From: Telopea speciosissima
Taxonomy: Eukaryota; Streptophyta; Magnoliopsida; Proteales; Proteaceae
Assembly (NCBI RefSeq): GCF_018873765.1
Contig: NC_057920.1
Location: forward strand, 6,833,307-6,897,306
Length of the DNA: 64,000 bases
Direction: 5' to 3'
The position numbers were made by a program, and so were the translations under genes. This document shows positions 51,227 through 63,825 of the stretch, one piece after another. How positions within the stretch are numbered: position 1 is the first letter of the stretch; every line of letters starts with the position of its first letter. The notes beneath the pieces were generated by a model, which saw only the letters and a program-made list of their open reading frames with translations, was not told where the DNA came from and made no database searches.

Positions 51227-51655
51227 TAAGGATGTAAATGGATCGGATTTGGATTAGATATGGATCGGATGTGATTGGAGCCGGATATTCCCTGCCCGAA
51301 TACGGATAGCTCTAAATAGATTCGGATGCGGATTGGATTCGGATTTTTGACCATCCGTTTACATCTCTGCCTTGTGTAACCCGGACCTTCCTCCTCCTAG
51401 AGGATACAATTCACTCTCAATTCATATCTCTTAGACCATGATTATCTTTTCATCATATTCTAGAACTTGTTGAATCTTCAAAAATCCTCAAAAGCATTAT
51501 TTATTTAATTTTTTATTATTAAGTATCCGAAATTTTTTTCATAGATTTTTATTGGAGTATTCGGATTTTTTTTCCTAATTTCTCTAAATGAATACGGATG
51601 TCCCTAAACGGATACAAATGTGGATTCGGATTCGGATTATCCATTTACATTCCTA
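51227..51655 (+). mobile_element. hAT MITE, copy A (left of CP12), 429 bp
   Basis: Ends TAAGGATGTAAATGGATC and the inverse CCATTTACATTCCTA, with an exact 8-bp duplication ATTTTGAA (51219-51226 and 51656-51663), as for hAT elements. Interior landmarks are GACCTTCCTCCTCC and GAACTTGTTGAATCTTC. Copy B at 52671-52984 carries the same landmarks in reverse order and strand. Confidence 0.85.
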
Positions 51656-51970
51656 ATTTTGAACCTGTCCAGCACGCTCGATTCTCGCTCGTGGCTGAAC
51701 CCCACCGAACCGATGTGGTGGGTGAGAAAGTATACTTTTTCTAATCCTTTCGAGACCAAACTCATTATCTTCATTCTTCTCAGCTTTCCTGAAGCCCCAG
51801 CCCCCAACCCACAAAGTACAAGACAATTTACAGGATCTTTTTGTTCTGCATCTCTCTTTCGTGTTTAGCAGGAGATCGTGGAAAACAACGATCGATCTAA
51901 GGATTTCGATCTACCTTTGGATCGCATTATCTGACTAAGAACTCACTCCGATCGTCGCTTTTTCTCTGAG

Positions 51971-52393
51971 ATGACGTCTTTCATGACTCCGAGAGTTTTC
52001 TCGCCGGCAGCTGTAAATCCGATGCCTGCTTCTGTCTATAGTTGCGATAAGGTTTCTTATTCTTACTCGGTTGCCGTTGTTCCTGGTGTACGAAGCCGTA
52101 AGAAGGCGATGCAACAACCACTGTCGGTGAGAGCGATGGCGGTGGCGAAGTTCAAAGGGACATGGATGAGAGAGAAGCAGCTAACGGAGATGATAGAGAA
52201 GAAAGTGATGGAAGCGAAGGGAGTTTGCAAAGGAAACGAAGCGTCGGACGAGTGCAAGGTTGCGTGGGACGAGGTGGAAGAGGTGAGTCGGGCCAAAGCC
52301 GATCTCCGGCGGAAGATGGAGAAGCATGACCCTCTCGAATACTTCTGTCAGGAAAATCCTGAGACGGACGAGTGCCGGATCTACGAGGATTGA
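51971..52393 (+). CDS. CP12-3: CP12 domain protein, CP12-3-like, chloroplast
   Basis: CP12 is a small, flexible stromal protein that ties GAPDH and phosphoribulokinase into an inactive complex in the dark through redox-sensitive cysteines. The intronless 140-residue frame starts with a Ser/Val/Pro-rich, acid-poor leader (1-55) that fits a transit peptide. The CP12 domain follows: KGTWMREKQLTEMIEKKV (62-79), first cysteine pair C86/C95, core AWDEVEEVS (98-106), and second pair C126/C135 in PLEYFCQENPETDECRIYED at the C-terminus, which inserts into GAPDH. Both cysteine pairs are intact, so thioredoxin control should work. The MREKQL block and C-terminus recall Arabidopsis CP12-3, more than CP12-1/2. 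Two inverted hAT MITEs flank the gene at about 315 bp and 278 bp. Confidence 0.93.
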   Translation: MTSFMTPRVFSPAAVNPMPASVYSCDKVSYSYSVAVVPGVRSRKKAMQQPLSVRAMAVAKFKGTWMREKQLTEMIEKKVMEAKGVCKGNEASDECKVAWDEVEEVSRAKADLRRKMEKHDPLEYFCQENPETDECRIYED

Positions 52394-52490
52394 TGGTTTA
52401 TTCCACATCTCTCAATCTCTACCCTTGATTTCCATCATCGACGAAATTATTGCTAATACTATTACGTACCTTAGCTTAGCTCTCGATTGT

Positions 52491-52520
52491 CCTTTTCTTT
52501 TCTTTTCTTTTCTTTTTTTG
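52491..52520. repeat. TTTTC microsatellite in CP12 3' region
   Basis: A pyrimidine-rich run of CTTTT units about 100 bp after the CP12 stop, probably in the 3'UTR. Confidence 0.7.
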
Positions 52521-52670
52521 TCCTCTCGAAGAAAGGACGATGGCCTATGTGGTAAACTTGACCGTCGATGTTTATCTATCTTGTTAGATGTGACATCTGT
52601 ACATATGTGAAGCTTGTGATTTGAACGAATTAAGAATATAAATTGGAAAATAGAAACCCAGTGCTTGAAA

Positions 52671-52984
52671 ATAGGGATTTAAACGGGTATTGGAAATCCG
52701 AATTCTATTCGCATCTGTATTCGTGTAGGGATATTCAAATAATTCAGAAAAAAAATTATTCGATCAAGGGTTTTTCGAAGATTTAACAGGTTCTAAAGAA
52801 TGAGAAAATGAGAATTATGAGACTAGAACATGGATTGAGAATGAATCATATCTGTTGGAGGAGGAAGGTCTGGTACACAAGTCAGATATATAAATGGATA
52901 GTTGAAAATCTGAATTTGATTTGTATACGTATCAAGACAGGGAATATGCAGAACCAATCCTTATCGAATCCGTTTACATCCCTA
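52671..52984 (-). mobile_element. hAT MITE, copy B (right of CP12), 314 bp, inverted relative to copy A
   Basis: Ends TAGGGATTTAAACGGG and the inverse CCGTTTACATCCCTA; flanks CTTGAAAA and TTTAAAAA form a decayed 8-bp duplication. Its reverse complement runs collinear with copy A, including the GACCTTCCTCCTCC and GAACCTGTTAAATCTTC landmarks, but is about 115 bp shorter. Confidence 0.8.
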
Positions 52985-53029
52985 TTTAAAAATACAAAAG
53001 CTATTCTAGTTATCAGGGCAACGTATTAA

Positions 53030-53620
53030 AAATCAGAATGGGATAATGGGATTGGAATTGACATGATCAATCCCGATTTTACTTGATTCGGAGCGATTAA
53101 TTCTAAGATTATTGGGATTGCTGGGTTTCATAACTGAAGGATCGATTCTAGGTTTTTTGGACTTGCGATTTAATCCGATCTGATTAGACAACGGGTATTG
53201 ATTCAACCCATTTTTTTAAATGGCAGGGATTGATTCGATCTCTAATTCCAAGTTTAAAATCCTTAGTTCGGAATAATGAGAAAAGAAACAGGGCACAGTG
53301 TTTTAAGCAAATCCTGATAGGAGATTCAGATCAGAATCAGCTGATGTTCTGGAATTCTAGGGTTAGGGCATATTTTGGCAGATTCCTAATCAATCTAAAA
53401 CAATTCCGATCAGTGATCATTAAGAAATCGGTCCGTACATATTTGGATCCCGATTATGCTCTTTTAAACCCTGATCAGAGACTAATACCCACCAATTTAA
53501 CTCAGTTTCCGGCTGATTCTGATCAATTCCGACCAATTTCAATCGATTTGGATCAGGATGGATCCGATCTCCAATTCCATCTTTGGATATCAGTCTCTTG
53601 GCAATGCATATATAACTCCT
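53030..53620. repeat. GATC-rich degenerate repeat between CP12 and BRR2
   Basis: Many variants of GATTCGGAT, CCGATC and TGGGATTG in both orientations, similar to 50880-51210. No coding signature is visible; a 132-residue frame at 53230-53628 is low in complexity and has no family features. Confidence 0.45.
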
Positions 53621-53949
53621 ATACCTGAATTCCCATATAACTCCTGTATTATTAGCCCAAAAGCTTGAAATGAGATAGGAGAACCATGCAGTCCAGTATC
53701 TTACCTGCCTACAAAATTTGGTCTCCTCTGTGAATTTGAATGAATTAAAACATCAGGTTCTCCCTTAAGGGACACCGGCATTTTTCGAACACACGACACT
53801 GAGAACTCTAATGACAAGATAGAAAAGCATTACAGGTTCAGAAAAGCGGATTGTGATTATACAAGGGGATCTATAGCAGCAAGTATAGGAAAATTTCCGT
53901 GATTAAAGTTTGGATTGCATACACTCAAGATTGACACTGGAACATGTTT

Positions 53950-56900
53950 TCATTCTCTCCCACTCTTATCACCTGCACCTGCAACTTCTTTGACATCAAC
54001 TCTAAATTCATACTCCTGGTCACAACCCATGTATGAATCACACATAAAATAAAGAGTATATGACTTCTCTCCAGCTTCTGCTGGAGCAATGAACTCAAGC
54101 TTGACTTTCGACTTGCGCTGCAGGGCAACCCTCTTGATTGCAAGCAGCTGGTTAGTTTCAGTATCACCTACCACAAGCCACCATCCTTCTTCTTTGGCTT
54201 TGGGATACCTGGGAGCATACACCGGTCCCAACTCAGACCTCTCTTCAATAACCCACTCAAGGGTAACTTGCAAGGCAATATCATCCCCAGTTCTTATGCT
54301 GTCACTCTTCAGCACCTCATATGTCATATCTATGTTGGGGAAACGATTGCAGAATCGTGCAATGTCCAGCAACTGTGAATCTGTCATCTGCAGCAATTCT
54401 TGCCTCTCATCATCCTCCATCTCCACTAAGTCAAACACCGTTTCTATACTCTTTCCCGGGTTCTCTTGACATTTTTTTGCCAACTCTTTCGTGAAGTGAG
54501 GAAGTTGTAGAAGCATAGAATCATGCTCCCACATGCCCTGTGTTACCATCTGACTCACTTCCATTGCAAGAAGAGCCAGGCTAAGCCACCCATTGCTGGA
54601 TATAACATCTACCATAGCTTGAAGTAACCTACTAGCAGAAAGGAGTACTTCTAGCTGGTCAGAAGCTAGGTTCCCAACAACTTTGTGCCTTGAGAAGTGA
54701 GCTTGTAGCAAAGCATTTGCTTTTACATGTGGGTCAGTATATTTGGGGTTCTCAAATGAAAATCTCTGGTGGTTAATCAACCTTCTTATCAACTCTTCCT
54801 CCCCAGGTCTTATTGAAAGCTCTGCATATTCTGAAGCATTAGCCAAAATCTCCAGTAGGCCTTTCATCTTCATTTTGGGAATCAATGACGAACTAAAACG
54901 TTCTATTGTAGTGTAGCTGATGTAGTAGTATGATGCTATCATGCCAAGGTTCAGAGGAATAAGGTTCATATCATCCTTTATAGCAACACACATAGTTGCA
55001 TCTAAGTCGCTCAATATGTTCTCCACAAGCTCTGAGAGATGATCAGAGAGATGCCTGTGGTCAACTCCCTGAAGGTTGTAGTAGTTAGGATTTTGAGTGA
55101 TCCTACGGTACATGAATGTCCACGTCAGATAATCCACAGCATCTTGTTTGTTCTTGATTACTCCGACAACAATTTCTGCATTCAGATTGTCATGCAAGTA
55201 ATGCTGCAGATGACTTTCGACTGGCAATGCTTCATACAAGAACTTCTTATAGTATTCTTTACGAGGTGCATGGCAGAGGATAACACATTTCCCAGAATTA
55301 TCCACAAGAACTTTACTCGCATGACCCATCATCTGCAACAGATCAGTAATTGGGTACTCTGTGTGAGCGTTTTCCCGCCCATCATAATATTGTGTTCCCA
55401 TAACCACAACCAAATGAGCAGATAATGGCATCCCCCAGCACATTGAGCTGCTAGCAACACAGACCTGAATCCACCCAGCTTTAAATAAATGCAACACAAC
55501 CTCCTGATCCATGCTGGTAAGACCTTCATGCAAGTAGCCCACACCATGACGAAGAGTATCACGAAGCATGAGATCACTCACCTTTGAAATGAAAGGTTCC
55601 AAATCTTCTACTAGTCTTAATAGCAATGTTGGCTTCTCCCCACTGTCTGCACTTGAGTAAGTCATCAGATCAACTGCCGTAAGCTGTGCATGCTTCCTAG
55701 TTGGAACAAACACCAGAGCAGATTTTCCATTCTTTGCATGTTGAACAATAGCAGTGTATGTTGGTTTTGTCATTGCTTGCATCCTTGCTTCAAAATTAGC
55801 TATATCCACTCCTTGAATGTGAATCTCCAGAGGCACAGGACGAACACTTGGATGAAAATTGAAAAGGCCGTGAGAGGTTGCACCTATCCATTCCCCAAGG
55901 TCTTTGGCATTTGCAAGAGAAGCTGAAAGTGCCACTATCCGTATTTTGTTCTCACCCTGACTTGCAATGTTTCTCATCCGAGCGACTATAACTTCCAATA
56001 CAGGACCCCCTTGGCCACCAATTAAGTGGACCTCATCGATTATAAAAAGGCTGACCTGCTGAATAAGCTTCCGCTGTTTCCAGCGGCGGGATAAAGCATC
56101 CCATTTCTCAGGGGTGCTGATAATTATTTGCCCTTTCTCAAGAAGTTTCAAGTCTGTTGCAGTTTCACCCGTCAATTCAACCACCTGCATCCCTAGGCCT
56201 TTTCCAAACTTCCGCTCCCAATCACGATAACATTCATTGGTCAGAGCCTCAATAGGAGCAATATAAACTACACGAATGATAGATTCAGGTCCTTTCTGAT
56301 GATTCCTCAAAAGAGCAAACTCTGCACAAATGGTCTTCCCACTCCCTGTTGGGGCTGCAACCAATACATTATCATCAGTGTTGTACAACACGGTGAAAAC
56401 TTGAGTTTGGATCTGATTGAATTGCTTGAATTCTTGATAGAGAGCTTCATATGAGGGGTTTCTCAATGCTGTCACTGGCAATGGTTGCAAGTCCAACAAT
56501 TCAGTAGGTGGAGGATTTTTTTCAGGCAAGATTAGGTGCCTGAAAGAAACAGGTAAGACAGACTGAGACCCAAGCCACCTATCTGACACAACACAAATGA
56601 AGTACTGAGGTGGTAAAGGTTCATAGATTGGCACTGTGAAATTTAAAATGTAGTCCTCGTCAATATACTGCTTCTTAAGCATGAAATACTCATGATGAAG
56701 AATGTATTCCCTGTCATTGTCCTCAACAATAACCCAGAATGGTTCAACAAATCCATGGACTTTGTCCTCCCACTGAAAATCTGGAGTTACAGTGAGTTCA
56801 ACTCTCAGCACAGAACGAGTGATAGGTTGAACACGTGCAGCCAGGTTAAGCTTTGGAAACTGGTGAATGTACTTGTGAAGTGGTTTCCCCATCTTAGGGT

Positions 56901-59900
56901 AGCGTATGAGCTCTCCAATCTCCTGAGCAGAAAGATCATAGTACCTCTGCCAGGCCAAATCTTTCTTCTCTAGTTTCATCAGGATCTCATTTGGAATCCC
57001 ATTGAACTGGCAAAGGGGCATCTGGATGCTCCACATCCTTTTGTTAACCATCTTACACAGATTCAAAGCCTTCTCAGCTAATTGTGCCCATCCTCTCTTA
57101 AGGACAATCTCGAAAAGGGCTCGCAGAAGACGACCAGCACTCTACAAGGAAAGTAAATAGAACAAAATAAATAAAGATTAAAAATGGATGTAACTAATCT
57201 AATTGAGGAACAAAACTCAAGCATAAAGGAACAAAGTTTCTGATTATAGCAAACCTGGGTAATGAACACCATGTCTGACATCAATGAAAGCCCCTCGAGC
57301 TTAATTTGTGAAATATATGCCTGAAGTAGCACATTAATCTTGGCAATAGGCTCTTCCAAGCTTTCCTTTATGGGTATGGGGATACAATCCAAGAGCTTTG
57401 CCATTTCCATCTTCTCATCTTGTCTCACTGTAACATATTTGAATTCTTCACTAAGGGAAAACAAGTGACAAAGCTCAATATCACCCATTGTTGGCTTCAA
57501 ATACTCGTTGTATATAGATATCGTTCCATGAGTTATATAGTAGTAACTAGCAACCCGCCCCAAGTCTGTAACTTGAAAATAGCCACTTTTGCGATCATAC
57601 CTGATCAAATTATTTCTGTCCAAGATTGTTCCAGCACTATGGATCTACAAATAAACAAGAACAACATCAGAAAACATAAAGGGATATTATGCTCAATTTA
57701 TCTGTTTCAAAAATTAGTATAAGCTTTTTTCGTTTATATAGATAAAGATTTTTATTATGTGCCCACCGCCAAGAATAATGTACATGCATACAGAACTATA
57801 AAAATTGCTGTACAAGCATACAGTACCACAAAAATCAATAGAAGCTAGCTAAATACAATCAACTATGCAAGCATGGAAACCTGATTGGAACTTCAGAAAC
57901 CCATCAAAATCAAACAAGCATGAGACAATGGAGAGAGAGAGCATCATATTTAAAGAGGTGGATCCCCCCCCCCCCCCAAAAAAAAAAGAAAGATACAACC
58001 GGAGATTCATAGTCTATATGCAAATTTTCAGAAACCTACCACTCCAAAATAATGCCACATTGACTTCAAACTTTTGCATTCTGATTGACATGATTGCCAA
58101 AGTGGGAGATAATATAGAAACACAATATATGAGAAAAGGTCCCAATTAGATAGACCTGCTTCTTTAGACATGACAAAGACAGTGAACTCAATACTGTATA
58201 GAAAAACTGGAAATGAGAAAAGGTCCCAATTAGACACATCTGCTTCTTTAGAAGTCACGGGTATAACTCCTGCTTTGGTGTCAAAGTATAGCTGGTAGTC
58301 ATGTCAGTCACGCATACTGGAGGTTTCTAGTTCAAATTTAGATGATACTGGTAAATACTGCTAACCAAATAGATGAAAATTAAAACCTTCTCCTCAGGGT
58401 ATACTTTCAACCAAAAATAATAATTATTGCAATGAAATGAAAATAAATAAAACAATGACAACAGCAACAGCAATAGAAACACAATAAAAAAATTAACAAT
58501 CTTGTAAATTGTAATACTTCAGAAGTAAATCATACTTTCATTATTATTAGTTCAATATGGCTAAAAAACAAATAATGAATCGAAATCCAAAGCTTGGTGA
58601 CAAATTCCAAAACCACCCAGATTTTTATTTGTTCGGGTAAGCACAACTTGAAATTTCTGAGTTGAAGTTTCACAAATTTTACAGAACCACAAGTGTTAAT
58701 ATTTCTGATCAAAACCCAACTGCAATCCATCTATGTCTAGCATGGACTACAGTGACAACCTGATGTACCAGAAACCAAGTTTATCTAGCACTTAGATTTA
58801 TTTTTATTTTTTTTTGTTGGGGGGGGGGGGGTGACTGCAACATAAAATCAAGCGTTTAGTAATACGATAATCATAAAACAGGCCTAAGCAACATAAATAT
58901 ATCCACACAGAAAGTGAAACAGAAATACGAACATAAAATATATGTGTAACCATTGCTTACCAGATCGGCCCTCCGCTCCTCCAATGTAATGTCTTTACCA
59001 AGAAAATTTGGATCTATGCCATATAGAGTCGGATTCCTCAACATACGAACATACAAATATGTGTAACTAATCCAGTTGCAGGCCTCCCTTGCATTCTGAA
59101 CAGTCCCAAGAGCAATTTCAGCATTCAGCTGATCAGCCAATTTGGATATAAATTGACTTTCAATGGGAAGCTGTTGATTCATGAGGGAAAGATAGTATTG
59201 CAGTTCACTATGCCCAGTAATAATTATTCCTTCACCATAGGAGTCATACTGAGGCCTTCCTGCACGACCCATCATTTGCATAACATCCAGAGGGCTCAGC
59301 TCAGACCATGCTCCTTTCTCAGGATTGTATATCTCCGTCCCTTTGATGATCACAATGTGTGCTGGCAAATTAACTCCCCAAGCAAGGGTAGCAGTTGAAA
59401 CCAATACTTGAACATGGCCTTCAGAAAAAAGTTTCTCAACAAGTTGGCGATCTCCCCTTACCATTCCAGCATGATGAATTGCAAATCCATATGGCAACAG
59501 GTCCTTTAGATCATTGCTCTTGACCAACTCCATATGACTCTGCAGGATCTCACGGCTTGCACTGTCCTCTGCTAAAAAACAACCAAGGGCATCCTTTGCA
59601 AGAGAAGTATCTCGTATAGCACAAGCTGTTTTGGCCGTTTCTTTCCTTGAATGGACAAAAATAAGAACTTGATGCTTTCCAGCAACAGCTATGACCTTCT
59701 CATAACAGACATCGTTCATCAACTGGAATCTCTGCAAAGGCTTCTTAGCCGTGATTCCAATATACTGCTGAGCAAGAGGGCAAGGTCTGTAACTGTTGTC
59801 AAAATGGAACAGTCCTTTTTCCTGATCAACTCGGAGAAACAAGGCCACATCTTCATAGTTGGGGAGTGTAGCCGATAATCCTACCAACCGGATATGTTCT

Positions 59901-61897
59901 TTTGTTGTCTCAATTTGTCTAACTGTTCTTGCAACAATACTTTCAAGCACAGGCCCTCTGTTATCATGAAGAAGATGAATTTCATCAATGATAAGTAGCT
60001 TCACAAGCTGCGTATAGGTTCGGTCCCCAGATTTTCTGGTGATAATATCCCACTTCTCAGGAGTTGTAACAATTACCTGTGTCTCTTCAATCTGTTGACG
60101 GGTCAGGGTCTGATCTCCACTCAGCTCTTTAACTTTGACACCATAATGTTGCAACCGATTGGACAGATTTCCAACCACTTCAGCAACAAGTGCTTTCATC
60201 GGAGCCACATAGACAATTTTATAATTGCTGTTGTTGAATGATCCACCTGGGTTCTGCAATGCAATCTGGTGAAGAATGGTTAGTAAGGCAACATTAGTTT
60301 TTCCTGCACCAGTAGGAGCACATAAGAGAATATTTTCTGCTGTCAAGAGAGCAGTTTTATAAACTTTACTCTGCACTCTGTTCAGCTGGGTCATCCCTTT
60401 AAAAGCCGGCTGCGCCCAGTCGGGCATGACAGAAATCTTTATGAGCTCTTCATCAGGAGCAAGCGGCTTTGGCTTCAAAGCTGGCACATGAACTTCTTCA
60501 TACCACTTACTATGATTCCTATACGAACCCATTGGAAGCTCACATTTCTTATTGGCCATCAGAAGACCACCTTTATGAAAAATGTATTTGTCAAGAGGAA
60601 GTATTTCACGCTGCCCCTTCCCCCAACCACTGTCTGAGTCTCCATCAATAAAACCCCTCCACTCCCTATCCCCATCTCCAATGGTGCTTTCATCTTTCAA
60701 TCTCCTGACCTCTTCTCTTATACTTTTCTCCAAGTTCTTCTGGCGTTCCTTAGCAGTTGCTCTAGTGGCATGCAACTGCTCCAAAATAGCAGCCAAATCT
60801 GAACCCGAACCCATCATTTCTTCCTCAATCTTCTTCCTTTCCTCTTGGTCTTCAGCCCTTGCCAAACGTGTACACCAGACTATCTTCAGCCGGTTCCCCA
60901 AGAGATATTTAATGAGGCTAAACTTATCAAAATCAAGAAGCACCAAGAGCCTTTTTTCTCTGTCACCTCCTTCTGCAAGTATTGTAAGCACATCATCTGC
61001 CAATTTCTTGCAGTGTTGTGGGTCAATCACTTCATATGATTGAGAGATTTTTCTCTGGAGCCAATATGCATCTATATCTTGAACATTAAGAGTCATTTCC
61101 TCGTTGGCTTCTTGGACGTCATCATCATCGATCCCACGACCCATCTGCATTGCACCAGCGTCATTTAAGTCCAGCCCATCATCTTCCTCCATGTCCACTT
61201 CCTGAACCACATCAAAATCACTGTCGTCCTCTTCCTCCTCCTCATCTTCAAACTCGACAACAACACCCATATCATTATCAAGAGCATCATCAGCAGTAGC
61301 AGCAGCAGACCCGGCTGCCTCACCACCGTCTTGGAAGTCAGTAATAAGGTTCCCAATAGACACGAGTTGATCAAATACTTGATTTGGTATTGGATTCAAA
61401 GGCCCATCAATCTCCATTTTCTTGTCAGGATTCTTGATGGCATCATTCTTTAGAACGGCCAGCACCTCATCAGCTGCACCACTCACAACACTTGGTGGCT
61501 GACCTCCTAACTGCTGTTGTATGACTCCGAGTAAGGCCTCGTATGCTGCCCGAGTCTCCTTCGTCTTTGGCTGATAATCACCTTCCTCTGTCACAGAGAG
61601 GACGCTCTCCTTTCGGAGGCGCCGCCGCTTACTTTGCCTACTGGGCAAGCCCTCAGGGTCCCAATCCTTCTTCTTTAACTTCCTCAGCTTCTCATCGGAT
61701 TCCGGGGGTTTTCCTCTGTAAGCACGATCACCAAAGGTTTTCGGGTCTATCTTCCCATATAGAGATTCAGGCTTCACCGTTGGCTCATGAGTGTCACGAG
61801 GACCAGAATCGGTTGTAAGCACAAGGCTCGAGTTTGCTCTGTAGTCATACTGCTTGAAACGAGCGTGTGCCTCCGCACCACCACCCAAATGCGCCAT
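53950..61897 (-). CDS. BRR2: BRR2, U5 snRNP 200-kDa helicase (DExH), 3 coding exons
   Basis: BRR2 unwinds U4/U6 during spliceosome activation in the nucleus. Exons 61897-58961, 57644-57255 and 57141-53950 have GT-AG borders, all phase 0, giving 2172 residues; Arabidopsis BRR2a is about 2170. The N-terminal region includes an acidic run near 216-240. Cassette 1: [14 protein letters not shown] (about 524-537), [11 protein letters not shown] (636-646), [10 protein letters not shown] (671-680), then the motif VI block [15 protein letters not shown]. Cassette 2 starts near 1370 with [26 protein letters not shown] lies near 1478; two Sec63-type regions follow the cassettes. Cassette 2 is normally a pseudo-helicase; here motif VI reads QMMGHASKV where other plant BRR2s have QMMGRASRP. 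The leader probably has an intron ending CTGTAG just upstream of the ATG. No break is seen in the frame. Plants carry several BRR2 copies; I cannot say which this is. Confidence 0.96.
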
Positions 61898-62296
61898 CCT
61901 CTCACCAACAGAACGTAAAGGGTTAACCTACAGGAGAGGGAGAAAATGAACAATAAGAAAGCAGGAAATTGTAATCAGTGAGAGAGAAACCTTAAATCCT
62001 GAGTCAAAAGGAACGAATCACAGAGACGTTCCTGCTCCCGAAACTACTACCCGTACGTTCGAACAGACTCACAGAATCACGGGCACAATTCAATCATAGA
62101 AGAACAAAGTAGAAAAACCTGTTAATCAATTGGATAACTAGGGTTAGATGAACTCAAACGAACAGATAGAAAGAAAAACGAATAGAGACAACGCCATTGA
62201 TTGGTGAATGGTATCGAGTAAACAAACAAACTACTACTAAATATGCAAAAGGGAAAACTTCTTGTGACTTGCTGGGCAAGCTTGACTTTTGCAGAG

Positions 62297-62304
62297 CTTA
62301 TATA
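62297..62304 (-). promoter_or_regulatory. TATA box of BRR2
   Basis: TATATAAG on the minus strand, about 400 bp upstream of the start codon. It implies transcription start near 62265 and a leader that probably contains an intron. Confidence 0.6.
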
Positions 62305-62741
62305 CCGCATTTGGCCGGCCGGAGAGGAACTTGAAAAGTAAAGATGGACATTGAAATCAAGAATTATTTATTTAAAGAGACATGAGACATTGGACTCTAT
62401 CTACTTTGAAGTTCGGGTCTTGGCGCCGGCAGTAGGAATTCAAAAGATGGATTTTGTAATCAAGAATTATTTAAAACAGAGACACAGAATTATTCTCTCT
62501 AGTCTTTTGTTACCATGAACTTATCCCTTATTTCAAACAATTTTTATTTCTTAAATTGGGGTTAGATGCGGTGGTTCAAGCTCAAAAATATCAGATTTCT
62601 TTATTAGGCTTGAAAAGCTGGTTCGTGCCTCAATTGGGTCCAAAACTGTCAATTTGGCAAACAAAATTGAAATTGAAACCGGTATCCGCTTAAAATCCGC
62701 GTAATTGGTAATTGGTTTCAATTGTGGAAGAATACTCCCTG

Positions 62742-63560
62742 AGGTGTTTGTTAATTGCATGTTTTTTTTGCTCTTTTTCTTTTTGCTACCCTTCTTCTAG
62801 GGAAGTCTCTTTGTATATGTTTGATTTCATTGAATATATTTTTAGGGAAGTAATTTTCTGTACAGGAATGTGGTCTACGTCAGCACTCCCATGTGTCTAT
62901 CTCTCTCCTCCTTAAAACAAGGGCGTAGAGATGTCTTCTCACATGGGGAAGAGAGAGATAGACTCATGGGAGTGCTGGCGTAGGCCACACTCCTGGACAA
63001 AGAACTTTCTCCCATATTTTTATTAGGAGAGGGTTGGGCACACCACCCACAGATTTTAATCCTCTCAGTCCGGTACGATTTGTCCAGTTCCTCTTATAGG
63101 GGCCAAAAATGACCACCTTACCCTTTGCCCAAACACACTACCTAAGTGGAGTCCACCCCCCTCTTATTAGAGGCACTAGGAAACTGTACCGGATACAGAA
63201 CCTAGGAGGATAACTTTCCCTCCACCCACTCCATGGAAGCGGGCGGTCTTGGCCAATGGGAGGGGAATGGTGTTTGTTAATTGCATGTTTTTTGCTTTTT
63301 TCTTTTTGCTCCCTCAGGGAAGTCTTTTTGTATTCGTTTGCATCCATTAAATATATTTTTTTGTCAGTAGAGGGTTGGGCATGCCGCCCACTCCAATTAA
63401 ATGGGCAGCGTTGCCCAGTGGGAGGGGAATGGTGTTTGTTAATTGCATGTTTTTTGTTTTTTACTCCCCCACCCCCTTCTAGGGAAGTCTCTTTGTATTT
63501 GTTTGCGTTCATTGAATATATTTTTATCAGCAGAGGGCGGCGCGAGTGGCATTGCCCAAT
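62742..63560. repeat. Three-copy direct repeat upstream of BRR2
   Basis: Copies at about 62742-62850, 63255-63416 and 63417-63560 share GGTGTTTGTTAATTGCATG, AGGGAAGTCT(C/T)TTTGTAT and ATTGAATATATTTTT or close variants. Copies 2 and 3 are adjacent with a period of about 162 bp and also share GTAGAGGG-like strings. It is probably a fragment of a larger element. Confidence 0.75.
62851..63013. repeat. Inverted repeat / hairpin upstream of BRR2
   Basis: Arms of about 58 bp centred on ATGGGAGTGCTG and its inverse CAGCACTCCCAT, with AGAGAGATAGAC-type strings at the inner edges, separated by roughly 30 bp. This is a strong stem in DNA or RNA, possibly the core of a MITE. Confidence 0.7.
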
Positions 63561-63738
63561 GGGAGGGGAAGGAGGGGAGAGAGATAGACATAGGGTGTTG
63601 GAAAATTTCTCTCCAATTCCCTAAAAGTGTGCAGAGCGGCAGTTTAGAGTGGAGATTTAGACACCTGGCAGCTTGGACATCCAACGATGCTAAGCTCGAG
63701 AAGAAAGAAAAAAAAAACAAGTCAATGAGCTCGGACTG

Positions 63739-63825
63739 TAGGATGTCTGAGTTGCCAGTTGTCGACATCTCCACCCCGAACTGTCACACTGCACATTTTA
63801 GGAAATTGGAGAGGATTAAAATCCG
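63739..63825 (+). repeat. Dispersed repeat, copy 2
   Basis: Matches 4763-4848 in the same orientation, from GATGTCTGAG to GAGAGGATTAAAATCCG. See copy 1. Confidence 0.6.

Noticed and set aside
53230-53628. 132-residue frame between CP12 and BRR2
   Set aside because: The underlying DNA is a GATC-rich degenerate repeat with no conserved residues.
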